Shown: in pieces, positions 45,085 to 53,710 of the stretch
Position numbering within the stretch: the stretch's first letter is position 1
Layout of the letters: each line of letters begins with the position of its first letter
Source: Novosphingobium sp. SG707
Lineage (GTDB): Bacteria; Pseudomonadota; Alphaproteobacteria; Sphingomonadales; Sphingomonadaceae
DNA length: 64,000 nucleotides
Assembly: GCF_012275515.1 (NCBI RefSeq)
Contig: NZ_JAAZQL010000006.1
Span: 248,001 to 312,000, forward strand
Direction of reading: 5' to 3'
Notes under the pieces: model-generated
The model's input: only the letters and a program-made list of their open reading frames with translations
What the model was told of the DNA's origin: nothing
Databases searched by the model: none
Translations under genes and position numbers: made by a program

Positions 45085-46612
45085 TCCCCGCTCGATCATC
45101 ATCGTGGGCGGCGGTACGGCGGGGTGGCTGACCGCGGGTATTCTGGCGGCGCGCCTTGGCCTGCCTTCGCGCCGTGATCTGAGCATCACGGTGGTGGAAT
45201 CGCCCGGTGTGCCCATTCTGGGCGTGGGCGAGGGCACATGGCCGACGATCCGCCAGAGCCTTCAGGTCATGGGCATCGGCGAGGCCGAATTTCTGGCGGC
45301 CTGCGATGCGACCTTCAAGCAAGGCTCGCAATTCGTCGGATGGCGACAGAAGGGCGCGACGGGCGAGCACAGCTATATCCACCCCTTCACCCCGCCCAAC
45401 CGCTTTGGCGAGGTTGATCTGGCTTCTGCATGGCTCGCCGCGCCCACGACCGGATTTGACGAGGCCGTCTGCTTCCAGACCGCCCTGTGCCGCGCGGGCC
45501 TTGCGCCCAAGACGCGCAGCAGCCCGGAGTTTGAGGGCATCGGCAATTACGCCTATCACTTTGACGCGGGCAAAGTGGCCGGTTTCCTCAAGGAACACTG
45601 CATCGCGCGATTGGGCGTGCGCTATCTCTGCGACGATGTGGAAGGCTGCCGGATGGATGACGAGGGGGCAATTCTGGCCCTGCACACCGCCCGTCATGGC
45701 GAATTGGCGGGCGATTTCTTCGTGGATTGCAGCGGCCAGCATGGCGTGCTGATCGACCGGGTTTACAAGGTGCCGCTGGTCAATTGCCGCGATGTGCTGT
45801 TCGTCGACACCGCTCTGGCCATTCAGGTGCCCTATCCCGAACCCGACAGCCCGATTGCCTCGGTCACGTTGGCCACGGCGCAGGAGGCGGGCTGGATCTG
45901 GGATATCGGCCTCACCACAAGGCGCGGCGTGGGCTATGTCTATTCCAGCCGATACAGTTCGGATGACGAGGCGCGCGAGCGGCTTGATCGCTATGTCCGC
46001 GCGATCTCGGGGCGGCCCTTGACCGCAGAGCCGCGCCGTATCGCCATCAATTCGGGCTATCGTGAACGGTTCTGGGTTGCCAATTGCGCGGCCATCGGCG
46101 TGTCATCGGGCTTTGTCGAGCCGCTCGAAGCCTCCAGCATTGCGATGATTGAGGTGTCGGCCAACCATCTGGCCGAGCACCTGAGTTTTGACCGCGAGGT
46201 CATGGCGATTGAGGCAGGGCGATTTAACCGCAAAATCGATCAACTATGGCGCGATGCCATCGACTTTCTCAAACTGCATTATGTGCTGAGCGACCGCAGC
46301 GAGCCCTTTTGGGTGGCCAATCGTGACCCGCGCTCGATCCCGGCTTCCCTGCGCGACAATTTGCGGATCTGGCAAGACCGCCCGCCGATCGGTGGTGACT
46401 TTCCATTGACCTGTCAGTTGTTTGGTCCGGCCAGCTATCAATATATCCTCTATGGTATGCGCGATCCCGCTCCGTCTGATGCCGCCGTTACGGGCAGGGT
46501 GGGGGCTGGAAGCCACCATCGCGATCTGGAGGAGGTGAGGGCATTGGCCGCTCGGTTTGGGCGGGTTCTTGGGCCAAACCGCGATTGGCTTGGCCAAGTG
46601 CAATCAGACTGA
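45074..46612 (+). CDS. Flavin-dependent tryptophan-halogenase-like enzyme
   Basis: A 512-residue FAD protein. IIIVGGGTAGWLTAG is the FAD-binding motif, ILGVGEGTWPTI matches the halogenase G-x-G-E region and Lys82 in TFKQGSQFVGW aligns with the catalytic Lys79 of PrnA; FVEPLEASSI supplies the conserved Glu. The family WxWxIP motif reads WIWDIG, so the Pro is Gly. It would need reduced flavin from a separate reductase. It overlaps SapC and belongs to the TonB/SapC/cupin assembly common in Caulobacterales and sphingomonads, where substrate and product are unknown. Confidence 0.88.
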   Translation: MSSDPRSIIIVGGGTAGWLTAGILAARLGLPSRRDLSITVVESPGVPILGVGEGTWPTIRQSLQVMGIGEAEFLAACDATFKQGSQFVGWRQKGATGEHSYIHPFTPPNRFGEVDLASAWLAAPTTGFDEAVCFQTALCRAGLAPKTRSSPEFEGIGNYAYHFDAGKVAGFLKEHCIARLGVRYLCDDVEGCRMDDEGAILALHTARHGELAGDFFVDCSGQHGVLIDRVYKVPLVNCRDVLFVDTALAIQVPYPEPDSPIASVTLATAQEAGWIWDIGLTTRRGVGYVYSSRYSSDDEARERLDRYVRAISGRPLTAEPRRIAINSGYRERFWVANCAAIGVSSGFVEPLEASSIAMIEVSANHLAEHLSFDREVMAIEAGRFNRKIDQLWRDAIDFLKLHYVLSDRSEPFWVANRDPRSIPASLRDNLRIWQDRPPIGGDFPLTCQLFGPASYQYILYGMRDPAPSDAAVTGRVGAGSHHRDLEEVRALAARFGRVLGPNRDWLGQVQSD

Positions 46613-47161
46613 TCGGCCCGCCTGCATCCCACGCATCAGACGGGTCAGCGCCTCATCCAGTGCGGAGAGAAAGCGCGAACGGTCCGCCTTCGAAAAAGGC
46701 GGCGGCCCGCCGATGGCATCGCCCACGGCCCCGGCGCGCAGATCGGCCATGATTGCGCGGGTGGCAATCGCCCCGCCAATCGAACTGGCGGTAAAAGGCT
46801 TGCCCGTCGGCGCCAGAACCATCGCGCCCGCCTTGATCGCGCGATCGGCCAGCAGGATATCGGCGGTGATCACCACGCTGCCCGGTCCGCTGGCCTGGGC
46901 GATCCAGTCGTCGGCGGCATCGAAGGAATCGCTGACGACCACACGGCGCACCAGGGGATGATCCGGCACGCGGATCGGGCGATTGCTGACGATGGTGACC
47001 GGTACCTGATGGCGTAGCGCGACCTTGTAGATCTCCTCCTTCACCGGGCAGGCATCGGCGTCGACCAGGACGTGGCGTGATCCTGTGGCGGGGCTGGAAT
47101 CGGGCGCGGAAATGGGATGAAACTCCGGCAAAGGCGCTCGACGATCCACGATGCCTTGCAA
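46604..47161 (-). CDS. YaiI/YqxD (DUF188) family protein
   Basis: A 185-residue protein with HVLVDADACPVKEEIYKVALRH and DDWIAQASGPGSVVITADILLADRAI followed by KGAMVLAPTGKPFTASSIG, the hallmarks of the UPF0178 family with a PIN-like fold. Function unproven. It is convergent with the halogenase gene (overlap of nine bases). The N-terminal 25 residues before HVLVDAD are not conserved, and no closer ATG exists. Confidence 0.9.
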   Translation of the reverse strand: MQGIVDRRAPLPEFHPISAPDSSPATGSRHVLVDADACPVKEEIYKVALRHQVPVTIVSNRPIRVPDHPLVRRVVVSDSFDAADDWIAQASGPGSVVITADILLADRAIKAGAMVLAPTGKPFTASSIGGAIATRAIMADLRAGAVGDAIGGPPPFSKADRSRFLSALDEALTRLMRGMQAGRSV

Positions 47162-47264
47162 ACAGGCCGCGTGGGGATGTCGGGCAAATTGGATGGTTTG
47201 GCGCCTAAATTATATGGCGCCAAGTTGCCACGATAATCGCGCAATCTATTTTGTTCCGCTTAAA

Positions 47265-47293
47265 TTGACTTTTGCAAAAGGCCCACCTATATG
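47265..47293 (+). promoter_or_regulatory. Promoter of the cold-shock gene
   Basis: TTGACT (47265-47270), 17-bp spacer and TATATG (47288-47293), one of the best sigma-70-type matches in the window. It leaves a leader of about 125 bases before the start codon, a length usual for cold-shock transcripts. Confidence 0.7.
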
Positions 47294-47423
47294 GAGCATT
47301 GCTAACGTCGCCTGCGACGGAATTTGACTCCGATTCGTTCGGTTATCCTTCCTTTCACATGCTGCCAGCTCCATCCGCGCTTTTGCGGGTGGGTTCTCTT
47401 GTTTTCGTGAAAAGGAAACACCC

Positions 47424-47630
47424 ATGCCCATCGGCACCGTCAAGTTCTTCAATACTGACAAAGGTTATGGCTTCATTGCGCCCGAAGATGGCGGCAATGA
47501 CAGCTTTGTCCACATCAGCGCGGTTCAGCACGCCGGAATGGCCACGCTGAACAAGGACCAGCGTCTCAGCTATGAGGTCGAAACCGATCGTCGCGGCAAG
47601 CAGTCCGCAGTCAATCTGGTTTCTGCCTGA
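47424..47630 (+). CDS. Cold-shock protein (CspA family)
   Basis: A 68-residue single cold-shock domain. GTVKFFNTDKGYGFIAPEDG contains RNP1 and DSFVHISAV RNP2, both intact. It binds single-stranded RNA/DNA and melts mRNA structure in the cold or during growth changes. The start has AAGGAAACACCC upstream. The long leader before it may be a temperature-sensitive RNA element. Confidence 0.95.
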   Translation: MPIGTVKFFNTDKGYGFIAPEDGGNDSFVHISAVQHAGMATLNKDQRLSYEVETDRRGKQSAVNLVSA

Positions 47631-47671
47631 TTCAAGTGTTCGCCGGCGTCCGCAGGGGCGCCGGTGACTGT

Positions 47672-47693
47672 CCGCCGCGTTTCGACGCGGCGG
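47672..47693 (+). terminator. Hairpin downstream of the cold-shock gene
   Basis: CCGCCGCG (47672-47679) pairs with CGCGGCGG (47686-47693). No T tract follows, so termination is only likely from position. Confidence 0.4.
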
Positions 47694-47864
47694 CCCGTGT
47701 CTGGCCTGCTTGATCCGCTCTGCGTGATCGCGGCCGGGCACGGGAAATGCAGCCCATAATGCCCTCTGCCCCGCCTCTGGCCGGGGAGGGCCGCTGCCTA
47801 TTCAACCCAACCCATCCTTACGCGGCCAAGAGGCCGCCGCTTACCTGAGTTTTTGACAATCCAT

Positions 47865-47996
47865 ATGCTTACTATTCTGAAATTTATCGCTTCTTTGAAA
47901 TCTTCTTCCATGCACCGCTCTTTTGCCAACCCGCTGCCGTCGGGCGTCCTCACCCCCGCCGAAATGCAGAGATTGGTGGCCGATATGGTGGATTGA
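47865..47996 (+). CDS. Possible small protein, 43 residues
   Basis: An ATG-TGA frame starting MLTILKFIASLKSSSMHRS and ending LTPAEMQRLVADMVD. The helical amphipathic end reads like a genuine peptide and the codons fit the genome, but there is no clear ribosome binding site and I recognise no family. A shorter start at the second Met (47910) is also possible. Confidence 0.3.
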   Translation: MLTILKFIASLKSSSMHRSFANPLPSGVLTPAEMQRLVADMVD

Positions 47997-48198
47997 TTGA
48001 GCAATTGTCCCCAAGGGTGCGATCCCGTGGGGACTATTGACCGGACAATTGGCCCGATTTGGGCATCGTCCCCATAATAATCTCTATTTTACGAAATTAC
48101 CGGCCACCAACCATGGATTGGTAATTGGCGGGCAGGGTCCCCCGCTAGTCACCCTTTTCCAAGACTTCGCAAGATGTCTGAAAGGGGGCCTTAAATAT

Positions 48199-48248
48199 GT
48201 TGAGTAGCACCGAGAATTGACCCAGGAATATCAATAAGAATTGACCCG
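48199..48248. mobile_element. Possible end of an IS21-type insertion sequence
   Basis: TGTTGAGTAGCACCGAGAATTGACCC begins here, and the motif AGAATTGACCC occurs twice in direct orientation (48213-48223 and 48237-48247), 24 bases apart. Repeated AATTGACCC motifs are typical of the termini of IS21-family elements in sphingomonads. No istA or istB is present, so this is at most a scar. The flank 47640-48299 otherwise holds no clear gene. Confidence 0.35.
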
Positions 48249-48299
48249 GGTGGGTTTGGATTATGTGCTGCCCATGTCGGGCACGCTCAAGAGTTGGGT

Positions 48300-48810
48300 T
48301 TATCCCTTTCTGGCTTTCTCAACCGGCATCTCAACTGGGCAATCTCGTTTCACACGCTCGGAATAGCGGTCTGCAAATTGGTCTGCGTGGGGGCGGAACA
48401 GGACCGTGAAGCACATCAGTTCTTCGCACACAACGACGATACGATCGTAATAGGACGTGGGCTTCATGCGGCCCGTCTGAACGAATTCCGCATGGGCTTT
48501 GGCCAAAGAGGACTGGTTTGGAATGGTGAACATGCGCATTCAGCGGCCCAGTATGCGCGATTGCGACCCGGCGCAGAGCTGCATCACGGCCATTGTCCGC
48601 CCTTGGGTGGGACGCATGCCCTTCGTCGCCAGCGGCAAATGGCCGATCCGCGTCTCGCAGCCAAACAGCGTAGAAGGCGCGCCGCTTCCTCCACCACCAG
48701 CCGCGAATAGGACCGCTCGCGCAAGCTGCCGTAGGGCAGAAGGATGCGCGGTGGCGGGGCCAACGCCCCCAGCCCCAATGCCGGCCGGGCTACGATGAGC
48801 CTATTCGGGC
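48300..48810 (-). pseudogene. arsH: arsH pseudogene (NADPH-dependent FMN reductase)
   Basis: Pieces of ArsH can be read on the minus strand. The N-terminal PPRILLPYGSLRERSYSRL and EEAARLL lie around 48740-48680. A frame change follows; HLPLATKGMRPTQGRTMAVMQ is directly joined with the loss of about 50 residues; SQSRILGR then runs into a TGA where Trp is expected, followed by MRMFTIPNQSSLAKAHAEF to the C-terminus SYYDRIVVVCEELMCF, ending at 48300. So the gene carries a frameshift, an internal deletion and a nonsense codon. It lies just downstream of acr3, where a functional arsH would be expected. Confidence 0.85.
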
Positions 48811-48866
48811 CTGAGCGCGGGCCTATGTCAGAACGCGCAGGCGGAAAAGGCAGTCTCGTCCAATCT

Positions 48867-49916
48867 TCAAGCCCCCATCGGCGCGGTATCAGCAAACCAG
48901 CGCCGACCAATCCACAACGCCACATTGACCAGCGTGATCAGCACCGGCACTTCGACCAGCGGGCCGATCACGGCGGCAAAAGCCACCGGTGAGGCGAGGC
49001 CGAAAGCCGCAATCGCCACCGCGATGGCCAATTCGAAATTATTCGACGAAGCCGTGAAAGACAGGGCCGCCGCGCGCGGATAATCCGCTCCAGCCAGCTT
49101 CGCCAAAGCAAAGCTCAACAGGAACATCACGACGAAAAAAATCACCAGCGGCACGCCAACCTTGACCGCATCCATCGGCAAGGCGAGGATTTCGCCGCCT
49201 TTCAGGCTGAACATGGCGACGATGGTGAACAGCAGTGCCACCAGAGTCAACGGACTGATCGCGGGGATGAAATGGTGCTCGTACCAATCCTGCCCCTTGC
49301 GCGCGATCAGGCTGCGGCGCACCAGATAACCGGCGGCAAACGGCACTCCGAGATAGGTGAGCACCGCCCGCGCGATCATCGGAAATTCCACGTTGACCAC
49401 ATGCGCCTGCAACCCGAATGCGGGCGGCAAGACAGTCAGCAGCAGCCAAGCATAGGGTGTGTAGAAAAAGATCTGGAACAAGGAATTGAACGCCACCAGC
49501 CCTGTCACATATTGCGGGTCGCCATGCGCCAATTGGTTCCAGACCAGCACCATCGCGATGCAGGGAGCGATACCGATCAGGATCAGCCCGGTCATATATT
49601 CAGGTGAATTGGGCAGGAATGTCACCGCCAGTGCAAACATCAGCGCCGGACCGACAATCCATGCCAGCACAAAGGAGAGGCTCAAGATCCGCGTATCGCG
49701 AAACACCTGTCCCAATTCCTCATACCGGACCTTGGCCAGCGGCGGAAACATCATCAGGATCAGCCCGATCGCAATCGGTATGCTGGTGCTGCCCACCGAC
49801 AGGGCGTTCAATCCGGCCGGAACCGCAGGCACAAAATGGCCAAGGCCGATGCCCACAGCCATAGCCAAAAAGATCCACAGGGTAAGGTAGCGATCAAGAA
49901 ACGACAGGCGGCTCAC
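48867..49916 (-). CDS. acr3: Arsenite efflux transporter Acr3
   Basis: A 349-residue membrane protein with about ten hydrophobic helices of the bile acid/arsenite (BASS) fold. LVWNQLAHGD, the conserved Cys in GIAPCIAMVLVW needed for arsenite transport, and FTASSNNFELAIAVA are the Acr3 hallmarks. It extrudes As(III) from the cytoplasm. It overlaps arsC by four bases and is third in the operon arsR-arsC-acr3; the following arsH is broken. Confidence 0.96.
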   Translation of the reverse strand: MSRLSFLDRYLTLWIFLAMAVGIGLGHFVPAVPAGLNALSVGSTSIPIAIGLILMMFPPLAKVRYEELGQVFRDTRILSLSFVLAWIVGPALMFALAVTFLPNSPEYMTGLILIGIAPCIAMVLVWNQLAHGDPQYVTGLVAFNSLFQIFFYTPYAWLLLTVLPPAFGLQAHVVNVEFPMIARAVLTYLGVPFAAGYLVRRSLIARKGQDWYEHHFIPAISPLTLVALLFTIVAMFSLKGGEILALPMDAVKVGVPLVIFFVVMFLLSFALAKLAGADYPRAAALSFTASSNNFELAIAVAIAAFGLASPVAFAAVIGPLVEVPVLITLVNVALWIGRRWFADTAPMGA

Positions 49917-50344
49917 GACTTGAGCCTTTGGCCATCGGCGCCAACCACCTGCTCGCCGTCTTCTTTGGCAAAAGTGCCACGCTGCCGGGCAGGGATGATA
50001 TCAAGCACTTCTTCCGATGGGCGACACAGCTTCACGCCCAGCGGCGAGACCACCAACGGCCGGTTTATCAGGATGGGATGCTCCATCATGGCATCGATTA
50101 ACTGGGCATCGGTGAGGTCAGGATTGCCTAGGCCAAGTTCGGCAAAGGGCGTCCCCTTTTCCCGAAGCAGAGCGCGCGGCGTGATGCCCGCCCGCGCGAT
50201 CAGGCTTTCCAGCATTCCGCGCGAGGGCGGGGTCTTGAGATATTCGACCACATGGGGTTCGATTCCGGCATTGCGGATCATCGCCAGCGCATTGCGCGAG
50301 GTGCCGCATTCGGGATTGTGATAGATAATGATATCGGTGGTCAT
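49913..50344 (-). CDS. arsC: Arsenate reductase (glutaredoxin type)
   Basis: A 143-residue ArsC that reduces arsenate to arsenite using glutathione/glutaredoxin. The catalytic Cys is in YHNPECGTSRNAL; RPLVVSPLGVKLCRPSEEVL holds the oxyanion-binding arginines. The C-terminal VLDIIPARQRGTF is standard. It overlaps arsR and acr3 by four bases each (ATGA), so the operon is translationally coupled. Confidence 0.96.
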   Translation of the reverse strand: MTTDIIIYHNPECGTSRNALAMIRNAGIEPHVVEYLKTPPSRGMLESLIARAGITPRALLREKGTPFAELGLGNPDLTDAQLIDAMMEHPILINRPLVVSPLGVKLCRPSEEVLDIIPARQRGTFAKEDGEQVVGADGQRLKS

Positions 50345-50712
50345 GCCACACTCTCCTCGGGATCGGGGGTGATGATGGCGCCAGACGGCGGGCAGCAGAC
50401 GTCATCCACACAAGGCAGGCCGCCGCAGCAGTTTTCAGTCAGATAGCCCATCAGTCCGTTCATAGCCGGATAGTTGGCGCTGTAGATGATCTGACGGCTT
50501 TGGCGGCGTTGCGTAACGAGGCCAGCATTGGCGAGCGCGGCCAGATGGAAGCTCATCGAGGATGAGACCATCCCCAATTTTTCAGCAATCACACCAGCAG
50601 GCAAACCTTCTTCGCCTGCCTGCACCAGCAGCCGAAAGGCGGCGAGCCGATGCTCTTGAGCAAGTGCTCCTAGTGAGCGAATGACTTCGGCAGCGTCCAC
50701 CGGATTCTCCAT
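50341..50712 (-). CDS. arsR: ArsR family arsenic-responsive repressor
   Basis: A 123-residue winged-helix repressor. LGMVSSSMSFHLAALANAGLV is the DNA-recognition helix region. The C-terminal tail NCCGGLPC...VCCPP carries a cluster of Cys that can bind As(III) and release the DNA. The family metal site ELCVCDL in helix alpha-3 is absent, so sensing must rely on the C-terminal Cys. It is the first gene of the operon and likely represses it. The start codon has no Shine-Dalgarno sequence and the leader may be very short. Confidence 0.93.
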   Translation of the reverse strand: MENPVDAAEVIRSLGALAQEHRLAAFRLLVQAGEEGLPAGVIAEKLGMVSSSMSFHLAALANAGLVTQRRQSRQIIYSANYPAMNGLMGYLTENCCGGLPCVDDVCCPPSGAIITPDPEESVA

Positions 50713-50727
50713 AATTCGATAGGCATG

Positions 50728-50756
50728 GAAATATGGATGTGGCGGAGGAGAGTCAA
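50728..50756 (-). promoter_or_regulatory. Promoter of the ars operon
   Basis: On the minus strand TTGACT (50756-50751), 17-bp spacer and TATTTC (50733-50728), about 15 bases before the arsR ATG. This implies a nearly leaderless transcript. Confidence 0.5.
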
Positions 50757-50997
50757 TTGATGATCGTCATTCATTTCGGACCAATTCGGAGTCCGCTGTT
50801 GCGCGATAAACGAAAGGGAACTTTGGTCGATAAAGGATGCCGAAGAGACTGTGCCCCTTATAGCGGCGGGCCAAACCCACATCACAAAACTTCATGCCGG
50901 AGCAGAAGTGAAAACAGCGGAAGGTATCGCGGCGCGCGGTGATATGCGGCTGTGTATCCCGGAGCGGAATAGATAGCTTTGTCGGGCTTGGGGAAGC

Positions 50998-51042
50998 ATC
51001 GACATGGCTGATATCGACATGGCTGATATCGACATGGCTGAT
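50998..51042 (+). repeat. Triple 15-bp direct repeat upstream of TonB receptor 4
   Basis: ATCGACATGGCTGAT occurs three times in perfect tandem, ending 57 bases before the receptor start. It includes ATG codons in frame (ATGGCTGATATCGAC...) that could encode a short leader peptide ending at TAA 51066. Confidence 0.9.
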
Positions 51043-51098
51043 GCGGTGTGCCCGGCGCAAAAATAAAACCAGAATCATTCCCGGGAGGGTTCCAAACC

Positions 51099-53615
51099 AT
51101 GAAGCTTCATCTCCTTTCGAGCACCGCCTTTGTCCTGTGCGCGGCGGCCCCGGCCTATGCGGCCGATGCAGCAAACCCGCCGCCCGCCGCAGACATCATC
51201 GTGACGGGGACGCGCCTGACCGGGATGCGCGCGCAGGATAGCGCGGCGCCGGTTCAGGTGGTCGGGGTGCAGGCCCTGCAAAATGTAGGCCCGCCTGATC
51301 TTGGACCGGCGCTTTCGGCATCGCTGCCTTCGCTGAATTTTCAGGGCTTTGGCAATGATACGGCCAATCTCACGCTTTCGGCGGCGCTGCGCGGCATCAG
51401 CCCGAACGAAACGCTGGTGCTGATCAACGGCAAGCGCCGTCATACTACGGCCAACCTCGCCGTTGCCGGTGGCAGCCCCTATTCCGGAAGTGCCACGACC
51501 GACCTGAGCTTCGTTCCGGTGGCATCGATCCAGCGGGTCGAAGTGTTGCAGGATGGCGCGGCGGCCCAATACGGATCCGATGCGATCGCGGGCGTGGTCA
51601 ATATCATCACCAAGACGGCGGATCATGGCGGCATGGTGACCGCCTCGGGCGGGAAAAACTACGAAAACGGCGGCGCCACCGCTTCGGCCGCGATCAATGC
51701 GGGCATGAAGCTGGGCGAAAACGGCTTCATCAACCTGACCGGCGAGTACAAGTTTCACGATTTCACCCAGCACGGCACCTGCGACCGCCGCTATTTCGAC
51801 CCGCAGTGCAATATCACCGCGACCAATCCGGTTATCGTCGCCGGTCTCAAGGCGTCGGATGGGTTCCCCCGGGTCAACCGCATCAATGGCGATGCGCGCT
51901 ACACCATCTACAACGTGAGCTTCAGCGCGGGCTATGATCTGGGCAGCGCGCAGCTTTATGCTTTCGGCAGCTATGGCAACCGCAGCGCGCGCTCGAACCA
52001 GAACTATCGCGTCGGTAACCGCGTCTCCGGCACGACGGCCACGGGGACGACCGTCTATCCCTTGCCCAATGGTTTTACCCCGCAGGAAGGCGTGCGTGAG
52101 GAAGACTTCTCGCTGACCGCCGGCATCAAGGGCAAGGCGGCTGGGTGGAACTATGACCTCTCGGGCACCTATGGCCGCGACACGGTCAAGCTCTTCACGC
52201 TGAACTCGGCCAACCGTGGCCTGTTTTCGGCGCTCCAGTCGACCAGTGCCACGCCGCTCACCGGGCTGCAGCGCGATTTCTATGACGGTCAGTTGTCGAA
52301 CAGCGAATGGGCGGCCAACCTCGACCTCAACCGTGAATTCGAAGTGGGCTTTGCCAAGCCGATCACGCTGGCTCTGGGCGCCGAGTATCGCCGCGACACC
52401 TATGCCATCGGTGAGGGCGAGTGGGCCGCCAATGCCTATGGCGGCGGTCAGGGCTATCAGGGTTTTGCCGAAACCGACGCGGGCGTATTCAGCCGCACCG
52501 GCTATGCTTTTTATGCCGACCTTGCCGCCGATCCGGTGGCGGGGCTGCACACCGACCTTGCGGGGCGCTATGAGCATTTCTCCGACTTCGGATCGGTCAC
52601 GACGGGTAAGCTGACCGCCCGCTATGACTTCTCGCCCGCCTTCGCCCTGCGCGGCACTGTCGCCAACGGGTTCCGCGCGCCCTGCCTGGCCGAAGAGCAT
52701 TATTCGTCGGTCAATGTCGGGCCGGGCTATGTCTATGGCCAGTTCCCGGCCAATTCGGCCTCCTCGCAACTGCTGGGCTTCTCGCAGCTCAAGCCTGAAC
52801 GGTCGACCAACCTGTCGCTCGGGATCGTCGCCCATCCGGCGCCCAAACTGCAATTGACGCTCGATGCCTATCAGATCAGCATCAAGCGCCGCATCGTCGG
52901 ATCGGGCGACATCTTCGGCTCCAACGGGTCGACGGTGGTGTCTCAGGCCGTGCTCGATGCGCTGTCGGCACGCAAGATTTCGGTGGCGGATGCAACGTCC
53001 TATGCCGGTATCGACATCTTCACCAACGGGGCCGACACCCGCACCCGCGGGGTTGAGGCAACCGCCAATTATGCCAGCGATTTTGGCGAGGCCAATCACG
53101 TCGACTGGTCGCTGGGGGTAAACTATAACAAAACCGAGATCACCAACATCATCGATCTGCCTGCGGCGGTCTATAACGCCAGCCAGGGGCAGACGAAGCT
53201 GATGACGCAATATGCGATGGATGCGCTGACCACGGCCTCGCCGCGGGTCAAGGCGATTGCCAACGCATTGTGGAGCCACGGGCCGCTCAAGGTGAACCTG
53301 CGCGAGACGATGTATGGCGTCACCAGCCAGCACTTCAGCCCCGATGGCTCCGGGCAGGGCAGCAGCGCGCAGTTGGTCCGGATCGGCACGACCTTCATCA
53401 CCGATCTCGACATCGGCTATGCGTTGACGCCAAAGCTTCGGTTCAATGCGGGCGCGAACAACCTGTTCAACAAGCAGGCGCCGATGATGCCGACTGTCAC
53501 CGTCAATGGCACGCAGCGGCCGCTGCTCAACAATATCTATAATGCCGCCATCGCCTTTACGCCCTGGGGCATCAACGGCGGTTACTATTACGGGCGGGTT
53601 ACCTACAACTTCTGA
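51099..53615 (+). CDS. TonB-dependent receptor 4
   Basis: An 838-residue outer-membrane receptor with a short signal peptide (FVLCAAAPAYAADA), TonB-box-like IIVTGTRLTGMRAQDSA, plug (LINGKRRHTTANLAV, VEVLQDGAAAQYGSDAIAGVVNI) and a barrel ending GRVTYNF. The plug pattern VNGKRRHT...DGAAAQYGSDAIAGVIN is that of the iron/siderophore-like group common in sphingomonads. The start 51099 has GGGAGGG upstream. It is followed by a TPR-sulfotransferase gene 95 bases later, a common partner in this group. Confidence 0.9.
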   Translation: MKLHLLSSTAFVLCAAAPAYAADAANPPPAADIIVTGTRLTGMRAQDSAAPVQVVGVQALQNVGPPDLGPALSASLPSLNFQGFGNDTANLTLSAALRGISPNETLVLINGKRRHTTANLAVAGGSPYSGSATTDLSFVPVASIQRVEVLQDGAAAQYGSDAIAGVVNIITKTADHGGMVTASGGKNYENGGATASAAINAGMKLGENGFINLTGEYKFHDFTQHGTCDRRYFDPQCNITATNPVIVAGLKASDGFPRVNRINGDARYTIYNVSFSAGYDLGSAQLYAFGSYGNRSARSNQNYRVGNRVSGTTATGTTVYPLPNGFTPQEGVREEDFSLTAGIKGKAAGWNYDLSGTYGRDTVKLFTLNSANRGLFSALQSTSATPLTGLQRDFYDGQLSNSEWAANLDLNREFEVGFAKPITLALGAEYRRDTYAIGEGEWAANAYGGGQGYQGFAETDAGVFSRTGYAFYADLAADPVAGLHTDLAGRYEHFSDFGSVTTGKLTARYDFSPAFALRGTVANGFRAPCLAEEHYSSVNVGPGYVYGQFPANSASSQLLGFSQLKPERSTNLSLGIVAHPAPKLQLTLDAYQISIKRRIVGSGDIFGSNGSTVVSQAVLDALSARKISVADATSYAGIDIFTNGADTRTRGVEATANYASDFGEANHVDWSLGVNYNKTEITNIIDLPAAVYNASQGQTKLMTQYAMDALTTASPRVKAIANALWSHGPLKVNLRETMYGVTSQHFSPDGSGQGSSAQLVRIGTTFITDLDIGYALTPKLRFNAGANNLFNKQAPMMPTVTVNGTQRPLLNNIYNAAIAFTPWGINGGYYYGRVTYNF

Positions 53616-53710
53616 GGCTGGGCGGGGCCGTTCCGCAAGATGTTGCGGGGCGGCCCTCGCGCTGCCAGACTATGGACATGCGGGGGAATTGACCCCGCCC
53701 GGAGAGCGGC

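Larger units (their letters stand above)
50713..51098. other. Intergenic region between ars operon and TonB receptor 4
   Basis: Besides the ars promoter and a triple 15-bp repeat (50998-51042) this 386-base gap contains no recognisable gene. A minus-strand frame at 50767-51174 has no family features. Confidence 0.5.

Noticed and set aside
48294..48710. A 138-residue plus-strand frame in the arsH region
   Set aside because: Antisense to recognisable ArsH fragments.
50767..51174. A minus-strand frame between arsR and TonB receptor 4
   Set aside because: Runs through the triple repeat and the receptor leader in antisense; no family recognised.
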